A DNA stretch of 64,000 bases from Symsagittifera roscoffensis (GCF_963678635.1 NC_087063.1:77771617-77835616); one strand, 5' to 3'. Positions 14,632 through 27,167 are shown, counted from the stretch's first letter. Notes: generated by a model not told the origin, from the letters alone. Numbers and translations: made by a program.

Positions 14632-14639
14632 TATAAATA
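14632..14639 (+). promoter_or_regulatory. TATA-like element (copy 1)
   Basis: TATAAATA downstream of a pyrimidine-rich stretch. The same site is at 21815-21822 in the second copy. No adjacent gene start was found, so promoter function is only possible. Confidence 0.25.
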
Positions 14640-14812
14640 AGTACAATAAATTTAGCACAGAGTTTTCTCTTGCGAATTCTAATTTTGCTGCATTCTGGAA
14701 CCAGATCCAAAATATATATTATTATTGGTTATAAATTAGATATTTTATCCCTATAAAATATTAAAGACTAACCAATCATACTCCATCAAACTAACAACCT
14801 ACTTATTTGTAA

Positions 14813-14840
14813 GTGCTGAAATTACTTGTAATTTCAGCAC
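14813..14840. other. perfect 12-bp hairpin (copy 1)
   Basis: GTGCTGAAATTA, a CTTG loop, then TAATTTCAGCAC. Both arms match exactly. Repeated unchanged at 21996-22023 in the duplicated block. Confidence 0.8.
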
Positions 14841-16442
14841 CAGAGCATTTTGAGTTTAACTTACAAACTTAGTTGCTTACTCCAAGAGAACGACTCGTAA
14901 CAAAACCAGTATACTCTAGATCTATTGAGACTAAGAGATATAAGAGTAAGAATAAGATCGGTATTAGACTAAGAAGTTGCACGAATCTATCCGGCCGAAA
15001 AGAAGCAGACGGTGTACCTTATCTGCAATTACTCTATGAATTAACCTCCCATCTAAACTCATCTGGTGCGACCAAAAGTCTCGAATAAGACCTTAAGGAA
15101 CAAAAGCTTAGAACTAAACAAATAGATTAGACATAGACAAAAAAAAAACATTCTCAAAAAAGTTACACGACAATAATTTATTTGAAATGTCTCTACGACT
15201 CAATAGATCAAAGCCATTATTCCGAACAATACGAGAACTACCCGGTATTGGAAAAAGACCTCGGACAAGAGACGATATACGACTTCAAAAGAACTGACCC
15301 AAAAGTTTCATGGTCGTACGGCAAAAGCCAACAAAAACTTTTATATTTAGAATTTTATTTGCAATGAATTTAGATTTTCATTTGCAAACATAGTATCTTT
15401 GAAGAAAAATCTTCAACGATAATTACAGGCGCCTAACTTATTATTGTACAATAACGACTGATAAAAACATCCCTAGTCGTTCCCTTTAAATCTGCAGTAA
15501 ATAAAAGATATCTGAAAAAAATGTTAATTGAAAATAAAATGATAAAAATTAGTTAGCAAACACACAAATTGCTAGTATTTATATATAAATCATATCTTCA
15601 TCTCAGCTTCATCATCTAAAACATAACAGCGATTCATAAATCAACTAACACCTTCAAAAACAAACAAACTAAAACTTTTTATCAATTAAAGCTTCACTTA
15701 AATTATAAAGGCCTATCCTATCCTATTTCTTATTTTTATTTAAATTAAACTTTTTCAAACTTCACAGATCATCAAGGCTTTCCTTGTATCTTTAATTCAC
15801 TTTTACCTAAACTAAATTTAATTTCATTAATTTTATATTCTGATCATCAAGGCTTAACCTTGGATCAAAAAGAACAATTTTGTTCTCCCCCTCATATTAA
15901 TAAAGTTTCTAACGACCTAAAACGTCGATTCACGATCCAACCCTTTCTCAAGATCCAGGACTAATAGAAGTTTTTCAATCATACTAACCATTCTCATTAG
16001 GATAAACAGTGAAGAACTTCGGTTATTCATCCTTCACTTGACCCCCCTCTTAATTGACCCAGGATAATACTTAAGCTTAGTAAGTTTAAAATAGTATCTA
16101 ACGAACGTTTTGTGTTCTAATTATACCTGAACCTTATGGATCGATTTACTATTCTCCAACCTTTGAACACAATCACTACTCGTAAGTCAGATTAAGTAAG
16201 TTAACACCTTAACTTAGACTAGCCAAGAGAAAGTAACAATCATTCTCAGGAATCGATATATACTTTTCTCTCCAACCCTGAAAGACGTGACCCAAGTTAG
16301 GCTAACCCAAACAAATCATAAGAACTAACAATTTAAGACATTAAAAATCGCTAATTTAAAGATTGCATCCGTCATCCTAAACCTTATGTCACTAGACAAC
16401 TTAGGAAATGAACAAACAATCATACTACACAATTGTGAAATA

Positions 16443-19400
16443 GGCAGTTTTAGTCTACGGAGGTCAATCCGCGTGTATGTTTGGTGAATGGAATTATATG
16501 GTAGGCAGTTTTGGTCTAAAGAGGTCAATCTGGGTGTATGTTTGGCGCAAGAATCTTTATGGTAGAAAGGTTTGGTGTATGGAGGTGAACCTTTTAAGTA
16601 TGGAGGTCAAGTATGCTGCACGTTTGGTGCATGGTATTATGTGGTAGGCAGTTTTGGTCTATGGAGGTCAACCCGGTTGTATTTTGGTGCATGGAATTAT
16701 GTGGTAGGCAGTTTCAGTCTATGGAGGTCAACCCGGCTGTATGTTTTGGTGCATGGATTTTTATGGTAGGCAGTTTTCGTGTATGGAGGACAACCCGTCA
16801 AGTATGAAGGTCAAGTATGGTGAAGGTTTGGTGCATGAAATTATGTGGTAGGCAGTTTTGGTCTATGAGGATCAATCCGGGTGTATGTTTGGTTGATGGA
16901 ATTATATGGTAGGCAGTTTTGGTCTATGGAGGTCAACCCGGTTGTATTTTGTTGCATGGAATTAGATGGTAGGCAGTTTTGGTCTTTGGAGGTCAACCCG
17001 GGTATATGTTTGGTGCATGGAATTATATGGTAGGCAGTTTCGGCCTATGGAGGTCAATCCAGGTGTATGTTTGGTGCATGGAACTATATTGTAGGCAGTT
17101 TCGGTCTATGGAGGTCAATCCGGGTGTATGTTTGGTGTATGGAATTGTATGGTAGGTAGTTTCGGTCTATGCAGTTCAATCCGGGTGTATGTTTGGTGCA
17201 TGTAATTATATGGTAGGCAGTTTTGGTCTATGGAGGTCAATCAGGGTGTATAATTGGTGCATGGAATTATATGGTAGGCAATTTTGTCTATGGAGGTCAA
17301 CCCGGTTGTATTTTGGTGCATGGAATTATGTGGTAGGCAGTTTCCGTCTATGGAGGTCAATCCGGGTGTATAATTGGTGCATGGAATTATATGGTAGGCA
17401 ATTTTGGTCTATGGAGGTCAATCCGGGTGTATGTTTGGTGGATGGAATTATATGGTAGGCAGTTTTGTTCTATGGAGGTCAACCCGGTTGTATTTTGGTG
17501 CATGGAATTATGTGGTAGGCAGTTTCGGTCTATGGAGGTCAATCCGGGTGTATAATTGGTGCATGGAATTATGTGGTAGGCAGTTTCGGTCTATGGAGGT
17601 CAATCCCGGTGTATAATTGGTGCATGGAATTATATGGTAGGCAATTTTGTCTATGGAGGTCAACCCGGCTGTATGTTTTGGTGCATGGAACTTTATGGTG
17701 GGCAGTGTTCGTGTATGGAGGTCAACCTGTCAAGTATGAAGGTCAATCCGGGTGTATGTTTGGTGTATGGAATTGTATGGTAGGTAGTTTCGGTCTATGC
17801 AGTTCAATCCGGGTGTATGTTTGGTGCATGTAATTATATGGTAGGCAGTTTTGGTCTATGGAGGTCAATCAGGGTGTATAATTGGTGCATGGAATTATAT
17901 GGTAGGCAATTTTGTCTATGGAGGTCAACCCGGTTGTATTTTGGTGCATGGAATTATGTGGTAGGCAGTTTCGGTCTATGGAGGTCAATCCGGGTGTATA
18001 ATTGGTGCATGGAATTATATGGTAGGCAATTTTGGTCTATGGAGGTCAATCCGGGTGTATGTTTGGTGCATGAAATTATGTGGTAGGCAGTTTTGGTCTA
18101 TGGAGGTCAATCCGGGTGTATGTTTGGTGGATGGAATTATATGGTAGGCAGTTTTGTTCTATGGAGGTCAACCCGGTTGTATTTTGGTGCATGGAATTAT
18201 GTGGTAGGCAGTTTCGGTCTATGGAGGTCAATCCGGGTGTATAATTGGTGCATGGAATTATATGGTAGGCAATTTTGTCTATGGAGGTCAACCCGGCTGT
18301 ATGTTTTGGTGCATGGAACTTTATGGTGGGCAGTGTTCGTGTATGGAGGTCAACCTGTCAAGTATGAAGGTCAAGTATGGTGAAGGTTTGGTGCATGAAA
18401 TTATGTGGTAGGCAGTTTTGGTCTATGGAGATCAATCCGGGTGTATGTTTGGTTGATGGAATTATATGGTAGGCAGTTTCGGCCTATGGAGCTCAATCCG
18501 GGATGTATGTTTGGTTCATGGAATTATATGGTAGGCAGTTTCAGTCTATGGAGGTCAATCGTGGTGTATGTTTGGTGTATGGAATTGTATGGTAGGCAGT
18601 TTTGGTCTATGAAGGTCAACCCGGTTGTATTTTGTTGCATGGAATTAGATGGTAGGTAGTTTTGGTCTTTGGAGGTCAAACCGGGTGTTGGTTTGGTGCA
18701 TGGAATTATATGGTAGGCAGTTTCGGCCTATGGAGCTCAATCCGGGATGTATGTTTGGTTCATGGAATTATATGGTAGGCAGTTTCAGTCTATGGAGGTC
18801 AATCCGGGTGTATGTTTGGTGTATGGAATTGTATATTAGGTAGTTTCGGTCTATGCAGGTCAATCCGGGTGTATGTTTGGTGCATGTAATTATATGGTAG
18901 GCAGTTTTGGTCTATGGAGGTCAACCCGGGTGTATGTTTGGTGCATGTAATTATATGGTAGGTAGTTTGTGGTCAATTGAGGTCAATCCGGGTGTATGTT
19001 TGGTGCATGTAACTATATGGTAGGCAGTTTCGGCCTATGCAGGTCAATCCGGGTGTATGTTTGGTGCATGTAATTATATGGTAGGCAGTTTTGGTCTATG
19101 GAGGTCAACCCGGGTGTATGTTTGGTGCATGTAATTATATGGTAGGCACTTTTGTCTCTGGAGGTCAACCCGGGTGAATGTTTGGTGCAGGGAATTATAT
19201 GGTAGGCAGTTTCGGTCTATGGAGGTCAACCCGGGTGTATGTTTGGTGCATGGAATTATATGGATGGCAGTTTCGGTCTATGCAGGCCAATCCGGGTGTA
19301 TGTTTGGTGCATGTAATTATATGGTAGGCAGTTTTGGTCTATGTAGGACAATCCGGGTGTATTTTTGGTGCAGGTAATTATATGGTAGGCAGTTTTGGTC

Positions 19401-21060
19401 TATGGAGGTCAACCCGGGTGTATGTTTGGTGCATGTAATTATATGGTAGGTAGTTTGTGGTCTATGGAGGTCAATCCGGGTGTATGTTTGGTGCATGTAA
19501 CTATATGGTAGGCAGTTTCGGCCTATGCAGGTCAATCCGGGTGTATGTTTGGTGCATGTAATTATATGGTAGGCAGTTTTGGTCTATGGAGGTCAACCCG
19601 GGTGTATGTTTGGTGCATGTAATTATATGGTAGGCACTTTTGTCTCTGGAGGTCAACCCGGGTGAATGTTTGGTGCAGGGAATTATATGGTAGGCAGTTT
19701 CGGTCTATGGAGGTCAACCCGGGTGTATGTTTGGTGCATGGAATTATATGGTAGGCAGTTTCGGTCTATGCAGGCCAATCCGGGTGTATGTTTGGTGCAT
19801 GTAATTATATGGTAGGCAGTTTTGGTCTATGTAGGACAATCCGGGTGTATTTTTGGTGCAGGTAATTATATGGTAGGCAGTTTTGGTCTATGGAGGTCAA
19901 TCCGGGTGTATGTTTGGTGCATGTAATTATATGGTAGGCAGTTTTGGTGTATGGAGGTCAACCCGGGTGTATGTTTGGTGCATGGAATTAAATGGTAGGC
20001 AGTTTTGGTCTATGGAGGTCAATCCGGGTGTATGTTTGGTGCATGTAATTTTATGGTAGGCAGTTTTGGTCTATGGAGGTCAATCCGGGTGTATGTTTGG
20101 TGCATGTAATTATATGGTAGGCAGTTTTGGTCTATGGAGGTCAATCCGAGTGTGTGTTTGGTGCATGTAATTATATGGTAGGCAGTTTTGGTGTATGGAG
20201 GTCAACCCGGGTGTATGTTTGGTGCATGGAATTATATGGTAGGCAGTTTCGGTCTATGCAGGCCAATCCGGGGGTATGTTTGGTGCATTTAATTATATGG
20301 TAGGCAGTTTTGGTCTATGTAGGTCAATCCGGGTGTATTTTTGGTGCAAGTAATTATATGGTAGGCAGTTTTGGTCTATGGAGGTCAATCCGGGTGTATG
20401 TTTGGTGCATGTGATTATATGGTAGGCAGTTTTGGTGTATGGAGGTCAACCCGGGTGTATGTTTGGTGCATGGAATTATATGGTAGGCAGTTTTGGTCTA
20501 TGGAGGTCAATCCGGGTGTATGTTTGGTGCATGTAATTATATGGTAGGCAGTTTTGGTCTATGGAGGTCAATCCGGGTGTATGTTTGGTGCATGTAATTA
20601 TATGGTAGGCAGTTTTGGTCTATGGAGGTCAATCCGGGTGTATTTTTGGTGTAAGTAATTATATGGTAGGCAGTTTTGGTCTATGGAGGTCAATCCGGAT
20701 GTATGTTTGGTGCAAGTAATTATATGGTAGGCAGTTTTGGTGTATGGAGGTCAACCCGGGTGTATGTTTGGTGCATGGAATTTTATGGTAGGCAGTTTTG
20801 GTCTATGGAGGTCAATCCGGGTGTATGTTTGGTGCAAGTAATTATATGGTAGGCAGTTTTGGTGTATGGAGGTCAACCCGGGTGTATGTTTGGTGCATGT
20901 ATTTATATGGTAGGCAGTTTCGGTCTATGCAGGTCAATCCGGGTGTATGTTTGGTGCATGTAATTATATGGTAGGCAGTTTCGGTCTATGGAGGTCAATC
21001 CGTGTGTATGTTTGGTGCATGGAACTATATGGTAAGTAATTTTGGTGTATGGAGGTCAAT
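16443..21060. repeat. satellite array, second block
   Basis: Same 61 bp family as 1-13877, with unit order matching 8711-13877 apart from two missing unit groups. The block ends at the same GACCCGRTGCATGACCCGGG boundary as the first array. Confidence 0.95.
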
Positions 21061-23568
21061 GACCCGATGCATGACCCGGGCTTTTTTGGAGTATGAACCA
21101 GTCTTTTTGTATGGTCCAATTGGATCGAATATACGTAACAACTCACTGCGCTATGACGACCCCATTTTTAAATCGCAACTCTTAATTTTTCCTTTTTACA
21201 TGTATGATGTTGTTTTAGTCAAGCAGCACGTTTTGCCCACACAACTGTGGTGAAGCCACTTCAAAAGTTCATAAGTGCAACAATACTCATACTCGTTGCA
21301 TCTGTCAGATCGTGTCACCAATGAGAGAGCGAGAGAGAAATTGGCGTTGTAGCTTAAAATGGCTAGAAAAAACAGAGGAGAAAGAAATTGCAGCGTCAGT
21401 TTGCCGTATTTGAAATGGTCTACGCTATGGTATATATTATATTATGCAATACATTTAAACCTGGGGTGCAAATTAATCACTGCGCAGTATGGTAATTGTT
21501 ATACGAAGATTCATTAAAGGAGTCAAATCAACTTTTTAATGATTGTTCACGGCTTTAAGTATCAAAGCTCTAAAATTTTAATATAGCTTTTGTTTCTTTT
21601 TGATCTAGCTGAGAAAGGTTTCTCGACGAATGTGAACACCTTATCCCAGTTGGTGGCCATTTCCTTTTAGATGCTATTGGTCATAACCAAATTCAAGAAC
21701 ATCTATATCGACAGTCTGTTCAACGGGGTCGAAGTTTTTATTTTGTTCACAACTATAATCCGGATCTACTCAAAAATCCTCCCTATTGTATCTACTTTTA
21801 CAATCTCCCTCCCCTATAAATAAGTACAATAAATTTAGCACAGAGTTATCTCTTGCGAATTCTAATTTTGCTGCATTCTGGAACCAGATCCAAAATATAT
21901 ATTATTATTGGTTATAAATTAGATATTTTATCCCTATAAAATATTAAAGACTAACCAATCATACTCCATCAAACTAACAACCTACTTATTTGTAAGTGCT
22001 GAAATTACTTGTAATTTCAGCACCAGAGCATTTTGAGTTTAACTTACAAACTTAGTTGCTTACTCCAAGAGAACGACTCGTAACAAAACCAGTATACTCT
22101 AGATCTATTGAGACTAAGAGATATAAGAGTAAGAATAAGATCGGTATTAGACTAAGAAGTTGCACGAATCTATCCGGCCGAAAAGAAGCAGACGGTGTAC
22201 CTTATCTGCAATTACTCTATGAATTAACCTCCCATCTAAACTCATCTGGTGCGACCAAAAGTCTCGAATAAGACCTTAAGGAACAAAAGCTTAGAACTAA
22301 ACAAATAGATTAGACATAGACAAAAAAAAAACATTCTCAAAAAAGTTACACGACAATAATTTATTTGAAATGTCTCTACGACTCAATAGATCAAAGCCAT
22401 TATTCCGAACAATACGAGAACTACCCGGTATTGGAAAAAGACCTCGGACAAGAGACGATATACGACTTCAAAAGAACTGACCCAAAAGTTTCATGGTCGT
22501 ACGGCAAAAGCCAACAAAAACTTTTATATTTAGAATTTTATTTGCAATGAATTTAGATTTTCATTTGCAAACATAGTATCTTTGAAGAAAAATCTTCAAC
22601 GATAATTACAGGCGCCTAACTTATTATTGTACAATAACGACTGATAAAAACATCCCTAGTCGTTCCCTTTAAATCTGCAGTAAAAAAAAGATATCTGAAA
22701 AAAATGTTAATTGAAAATAAAATGATAAAAATTAGTTAGCAAACACACAAATTGCTAGTATTTATATATAAATCATATCTTCATCTCAGCTTCATCATCT
22801 AAAACATAACAGCGATTCATAAATCAACTAACACCTTCAAAAACAAACAAACTAAAACTTTTTATCAATTAAAGCTTCACTTAAATTATAAAGGCCTATC
22901 CTATCCTATTTCTTATTTTTATTTAAATTAAACTTTTTCAAACTTCACAGATCATCAAGGCTTTCCTTGTATCTTTAATTCACTTTTACCTAAACTAAAT
23001 TTAATTTCATTAATTTTATATTCTGATCATCAAGGCTTAACCTTGGATCAAAAAGAACAATTTTGTTCTCCCCCTCATATTAATAAAGTTTCTAACGACC
23101 TAAAACGTCGATTCACGATCCAACCCTTTCTCAAGATCCAGGACTAATAGAAGTTTTTCAATCATACTAACCATTCTCATTAGGATAAACAGTGAAGAAC
23201 TTCGGTTATTCATCCTTCACTTGACCCCCCTCTTAATTGACCCAGGATAATACTTAAGCTTAGTAAGTTTAAAATAGTATCTAACGAACGTTTTGTGTTC
23301 TAATTATACCTGAACCTTGTGGATCGATTTACTATTCTCCAACCTTTGAACACAATCACTACTCGTAAGTCAGATTAAGTAAGTTAACACCTTAACTTAG
23401 ACTAGCCAAGAGAAAGTAACAATCATTCTCAGGAATCGATATATACTTTTCTCTCCAACCCTGAAAGACGTGACCCAAGTTAGGCTAACCCAAACAAATC
23501 ATAAGAACTAACAATTTAAGACATTAAAAATCGCTAATTTAAAGATTGCATCCGTCATCCTAAACCTT
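21061..23568. other. unique AT-rich spacer, copy 2 (no gene seen)
   Basis: Near-identical to 13878-16385, including the TATA-like site (21815-21822) and the hairpin (21996-22023). No reading frame with protein-like composition was found. It could be the upstream or untranslated part of the ORFs starting at 23569, but I see no clear splice sites or promoter to show this. Confidence 0.6.
21996..22023. other. perfect 12-bp hairpin (copy 2)
   Basis: Exact copy of the hairpin at 14813-14840, about 1.55 kb upstream of the ORF at 23569. Confidence 0.8.
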
Positions 23569-24024
23569 ATGTCACTAGACAACTTAGGAAATGAACAAAC
23601 AATCATACTACACAATTGTGAAATAAACAACGAGAAACATGAACTCGTAATTACTCCACACACACAGTCAATAGGATATATTGGAACAAAACGACAAACA
23701 ATCACAAGAAAAGTTTTAAGCAAACAAAGACAGATTACACGAAAAAGGTTTTCAAAACGAGGAGACACAGTCTCCGAATCAGAAACAAGTAATTTGGAAG
23801 AACTTTACAGATTAAACGACTCCGTAAATGAAAACTACCAATTTATTGATACAATATATTTTTCTGACTCAGAAACCACATCACCATCATCAATACAAGG
23901 AAAACGAAGAATAAATGAGACATACAAAAACAAACCAGTACGTCTACACAATTGGAATCAACCAATAAAACACATTGAAAACTACAAATTGATAGTCATA
24001 AAACACAAAAATGAGTCAAAATGA
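23569..24024 (+). CDS. small ORF of unknown function, 151 aa
   Basis: An ATG-started frame of 151 codons. The product is polar and basic in the middle (TITRKVLSKQRQITRKRFSKR around residues 44-64), followed by an acidic serine/threonine stretch and a basic C-terminus. No domain was recognised and there is no membrane segment. It overlaps the next ORF by 14 bp in another frame (frame 1 then frame 2), an arrangement seen in retroelements and compact viral genes but not proof of either. Composition is AT-rich, like the surrounding DNA. Only its first 19 codons exist in the left copy of the segmental duplication (from 16386), where the junction cuts it. It could also be an exon of a larger spliced gene. 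Confidence 0.4.
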   Translation: MSLDNLGNEQTIILHNCEINNEKHELVITPHTQSIGYIGTKRQTITRKVLSKQRQITRKRFSKRGDTVSESETSNLEELYRLNDSVNENYQFIDTIYFSDSETTSPSSIQGKRRINETYKNKPVRLHNWNQPIKHIENYKLIVIKHKNESK

Positions 24025-24535
24025 AGAAAGCGAAGTTGAAAACTCCATCCTCCCATTTTTAATCAATTCACTCACTGATGATAGAGGACAAACACAATTT
24101 TGTCAAAATTTAATCGCAAATTTATTTGAAAAAGGAACTAGTCCATGCACAGCAGAATTTCCAGAAGTAAAAATCAAACGACAATTTATCGATCACTATC
24201 TTAAAGGAATATGTAATCTAACGCAACAGTACGGCATCTATACCATAGAAATCCATTCACCAAGTAAATTTCATGGTAGATATCTACTTCAAATAGACGA
24301 CGTAGATATAGAATATTTAAAAGTATTCACAGAATACATAACAAATATACAACATCAAATTTCACTAAGAGCGAATTCAATATTCACTAACGATGTATTT
24401 AAAATAATTTATAGCTATCTATCTATACTAGAAAAACCAGAATCCCAAGGAACTTCACCAGTTCAAACATCAAAATACACAGTTGTAAGACATGAAATTT
24501 GCAACATTCTCCGAATAATTAAACACAATCCTTGA
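24011..24535 (+). CDS. ORF of unknown function, 174 aa
   Basis: ATG start at 24011 inside the end of the preceding ORF. The product is mixed acidic/hydrophobic without a membrane segment or recognisable motif, and looks like an ordinary soluble protein (long runs without low complexity). After the TGA at 24533 the neighbouring frame continues with protein-like sequence from about 24528 to a TGA at 24609-24611, so a frameshift near 24525 may have shortened it. I do not recognise the family. A degenerate viral or retroelement gene, or a host exon, are both possible. Confidence 0.4.
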   Translation: MSQNEESEVENSILPFLINSLTDDRGQTQFCQNLIANLFEKGTSPCTAEFPEVKIKRQFIDHYLKGICNLTQQYGIYTIEIHSPSKFHGRYLLQIDDVDIEYLKVFTEYITNIQHQISLRANSIFTNDVFKIIYSYLSILEKPESQGTSPVQTSKYTVVRHEICNILRIIKHNP

Positions 24536-25202
24536 AAATTTAACCAGTAACGACGTTTCACAAAGTGTTAAAGACGATCTACAGAAAAATCTTAGTATGG
24601 TTTATCCTTGATTAGTTCACACATAATATTGATTTTATTCTCAAAAGCAAGAAAAAATTTTAGATTTTTGACGGCAATGATGACCAGAATCACAATCAAT
24701 GGCAATTAGTAAAATTTCAAAAACTTTTTTTTGAGTGGTAACTCAAAAAAAAATCTTTACCACAATGTCAACTTTTTGTGTCGCACTCAATTTTTAAAAT
24801 ATCACATGTGTATTTACAACTTTGAAACTAAGTGTATTTGAAACGAAGATAATCAGTTGCTCTCAAACAGCACAGAATGTTCCAACAACAAATATCAACG
24901 CGTTTTTTCAAAAAATTTTAAGAGCTTTTTTTTTGTTTTTTTAAGAAAGGGATTGGAGAAAACGCGAATATAGAAAACACGAACTTTAAACAAAACGACA
25001 GTAATTTGCCATTTTAAAATTTCTGAAAACCAAAGTCGACCAAAGTCAAAAAAAATATGGTTCTTTTCTGATACATTGCCCCAATAGTAACAAGACAAAA
25101 GAAATTCCCCACAGGGGTGTTTCCGATTTACGGGGGCTATAAATGAGTTTTTAGGGTTGTAATGAGAAAAAAAACATGATAAAACAAATTAGGTGCACCT
25201 GC
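24536..25202. other. intergenic AT-rich DNA with one strong hairpin
   Basis: Apart from the frameshifted tail noted above, no coding sequence is seen. A perfect 12-bp stem with a GGTA loop lies at 24725-24752 (eight T, GAGT / ACTC, eight A). The rest is homopolymer-rich spacer up to the first copy of the tandem gene unit. Confidence 0.6.
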
Positions 25203-25298
25203 TGTACGCGCAGCCTAAAACCAAATGTTGGCAAAAGATTTGATAAGCTTTAACGTTCTGCCGAATGGTTAAATTAATGAATAGCGAAGTACAGAATG
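25203..25298 (+). repeat. 96-bp segment, inverted at 29011-29106
   Basis: From TGTACGCGCAGCC to ACAGAATG in direct orientation here. The reverse complement stands at 29011-29106, at the start of copy B. There the following 48 bp (25299-25346) are missing before the copies realign at TTGTCTCAG. Confidence 0.85.
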
Positions 25299-25449
25299 AA
25301 ATTGTGGTGAGTAATGGGAAAACAAGAAGTTCTTGATACACAAAAATTGTCTCAGAAAAATCATAACCTAAGTAAAAGACGCGAAAAGACAAATTAATGC
25401 TGCTCTGTTCCTTTTGTCTGTTTTGATTTCCTTCCAGTGTAGCATATTT

Positions 25450-25975
25450 ACTCAATCAAAGTACGGGGCATTCACATTTTTGTTGTTCCAAATCCAGTAG
25501 TATCGCTGCTTACCTTTCTGTTCAACGGTAAAATTTTGCTTTGGTGTCAGTCTTCATAAAACAACCAGATGTTTTCAAGTAAAAATACTAAATATGACTA
25601 CAATTTGGTTGACAAGTATGGTGTGGATCGTAAAGAAAACTCAATCATTACAGAGCTTAAATCAATTTCGAATATACCAAAGAAGTAAGAGTTCAATAAT
25701 ATGAAACCTTGTTCAGGTGAACGACAGCAATAACTTGGTCGAATACATGCTTCGACTGAGTTGTGATATCAACTTCATTGTCAGAATTATTTCTCAAAAA
25801 CAGTACACGCAGTTTTGAACTGTTCATGGCAACTTTTATTTCGGTATCGCAAAAACTTGTTTGAGTTTCCATCTCGAATTCAGTACACGCAGTTCTGAAC
25901 TGTTAGTCGCAACTTTTATTTCGGTATCGCAATATTTTATTTGAGTTTCCACCTCGAAGTTGTTCATCTCAGCTA
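25450..25975 (-). pseudogene. RING/B-box gene remnant, copy A (C-terminal part only)
   Basis: Minus-strand translation in pieces gives IFEIDLSSVMIEF (near 25645-25680), matching IFKIDMNPVVIEF of the intact protein. It also gives RYYWIWNNKN and LHWKEIKT (near 25440-25515), matching REFWVWKNEK and LKWKQLKI. Upstream are two ~85-bp repeats encoding METQTSFCDTEIKVA-like peptides, equivalent to the TQT region. The frames are broken by stops and frameshifts. The RING, B-box and coiled-coil coding part is absent between here and the next pseudogene. Confidence 0.75.
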
Positions 25976-26123
25976 GCAAAGCTGTTTACGCTTAAATTCT
26001 TAAAAAAACTATAAAAGAACTATCACTACAAAACTAGAACAAAATGCGTGATGACACAGATTTTGACCACGTAATTTTTAAATAAAAACTACAACAGGCT
26101 TCTAAGTTTAATTTACAACATTT

Positions 26124-27167
26124 CAGTGTTTTCCCGTGCGAATTAATTTTCGTGTTTGAGATAATCGAAACAGTTTTTTCCCGCTAAATTCCGCAATGCT
26201 CATTTTTCTATCCACTATCTGGTCTCATATCAAACACGGACTCCAAATTGAAACTTTTGTTGAAAATTGATGTTAAATAAAAGAGAATTGGTGGATCAAA
26301 TTTGGTCCAATTAAAACTAATTCATTTTTTTTAGTTGGGCAGTCTTGTGCTTGTGTCTATCAAGAATAGTCTACCAAGCAACTGATATCTTTTATTGTCT
26401 TAGTCGTAGCCTACAAATGATTTCATATACATTATTCTCTTCATTATTTAAGATATTTCTAGGAAATAAGTTGAACATCCAAAAATTCATCAAAGACAAT
26501 CATAACCTTTCAAGTTAAAATGGCATAAATACCTGGAAACCTGTTTTTCAAATCGTTTCATAAAAAGCTTTAAGTTCATAACAAATTATTCATAAAAAAC
26601 ACAATTTGATAAAAACAGATTGTCATCGTTACAGCCCCCATATAGGCATTTCTTCGGTTTTCTTAAACAAAATTTTTCATGACTACTGTCAAATTAATAA
26701 GAATTTACCTACTTCCCTAGGTTTTCTGTATATTGCTCTGGTATCTGGTATTATGGCCAAATGCTATGCACAAAACACATTGGATAATTTTTTTATTACT
26801 CATTAAAACCAAAGGTTAAAGCAAAAAGTTAACATATGCGTCGAATGGGAGAAAAAATAAAGCTACCATCTCTTTGGAGTTTGAATTGTTATATAATTTG
26901 AAATCTACTTGTACCTTGACACAAAATAGAAGCTTTCATTGCTATCCAAAAAAAGAGTGACTTCCTACCAACCATCTTTTTTTGGCTAAAACTATGACTT
27001 CCTCGCTTTTCCTTTTCTCTCACCTTTGTCTCTGATTGTTGATCTAGTCGACGAGAGGTGTGAGGGGTTACATTTTGTATTAATTTTGCCGGAATATTTA
27101 TTCTATTTGACTGCTTGAGTCTTTTAGTCTTCGTACCAATAGCCTTTTTAGCGCCGTACCATGGCAA
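26124..27167 (-). pseudogene. two-exon gene remnant, copy A
   Basis: Right end (about 26960-27167) matches exon 1 of the intact gene at 43143-42918, including the GACTCAAGCA, GAGAGAAAAGGAAAAGCGAGGAAGTC-like and AGGAAGTCACT blocks. Left end (26124-26260) matches the 3' end of exon 2 (CAGTGTTTTCC, ATGCTCATTTT, ATCTGGTYTCATAT on the plus strand). The exon 1 frame has several stops. The middle of exon 2 is not recognisable. Confidence 0.75.

Larger units (their letters stand above)
8711..16442. repeat. tandem segmental duplication, copy 1 (7732 bp)
   Basis: Contains the right part of the satellite plus about 2565 bp of unique DNA. The whole block recurs immediately downstream. The offset is 7732 bp at the left end, 7551 bp in the middle and 7183 bp on the right. 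The two steps (181 and 368 bp) equal about 3 and 6 satellite units, so the second copy has lost (or the first gained) nine units. In the unique part only a few substitutions were noticed (for example 14667/21850 and 15501/22684), so the event is recent or the two copies are alternative haplotypes. Confidence 0.93.
13878..16442. other. unique AT-rich spacer, copy 1 (no gene seen)
   Basis: Non-satellite DNA between the array and the duplication junction. It holds no convincing ORF: the small ones at 14873 and 15182 are short, and the first starts at TTG. It has a TATA-like TATAAATA at 14632, a perfect hairpin at 14813-14840, and two copies of a GATCATCAAGGCTT word (about 15767 and 15841). At the right edge it carries the first 19 codons of the ORF that is complete at 23569. 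That ORF is cut off at 16442 by the duplication junction. Confidence 0.7.
16443..23625. repeat. tandem segmental duplication, copy 2 (7183 bp)
   Basis: Second copy of 8711-16442. At the junction the unique sequence ...GTGAAATA runs straight into satellite GGCAGTTTTAGTC, sharing only TA (16441-16442) with both parental sequences. That is a microhomology-type breakpoint. Satellite fills 16443-21060 and unique DNA 21061-23625, after which the sequence continues into the complete small ORFs. Confidence 0.92.

Noticed and set aside
14873-15367. ORFs of 71 and 61 codons in the unique spacer (and their copies at 22056 and 22365)
   Set aside because: The first starts at TTG, both are short, and neither has a protein-like motif; duplication alone explains their recurrence.
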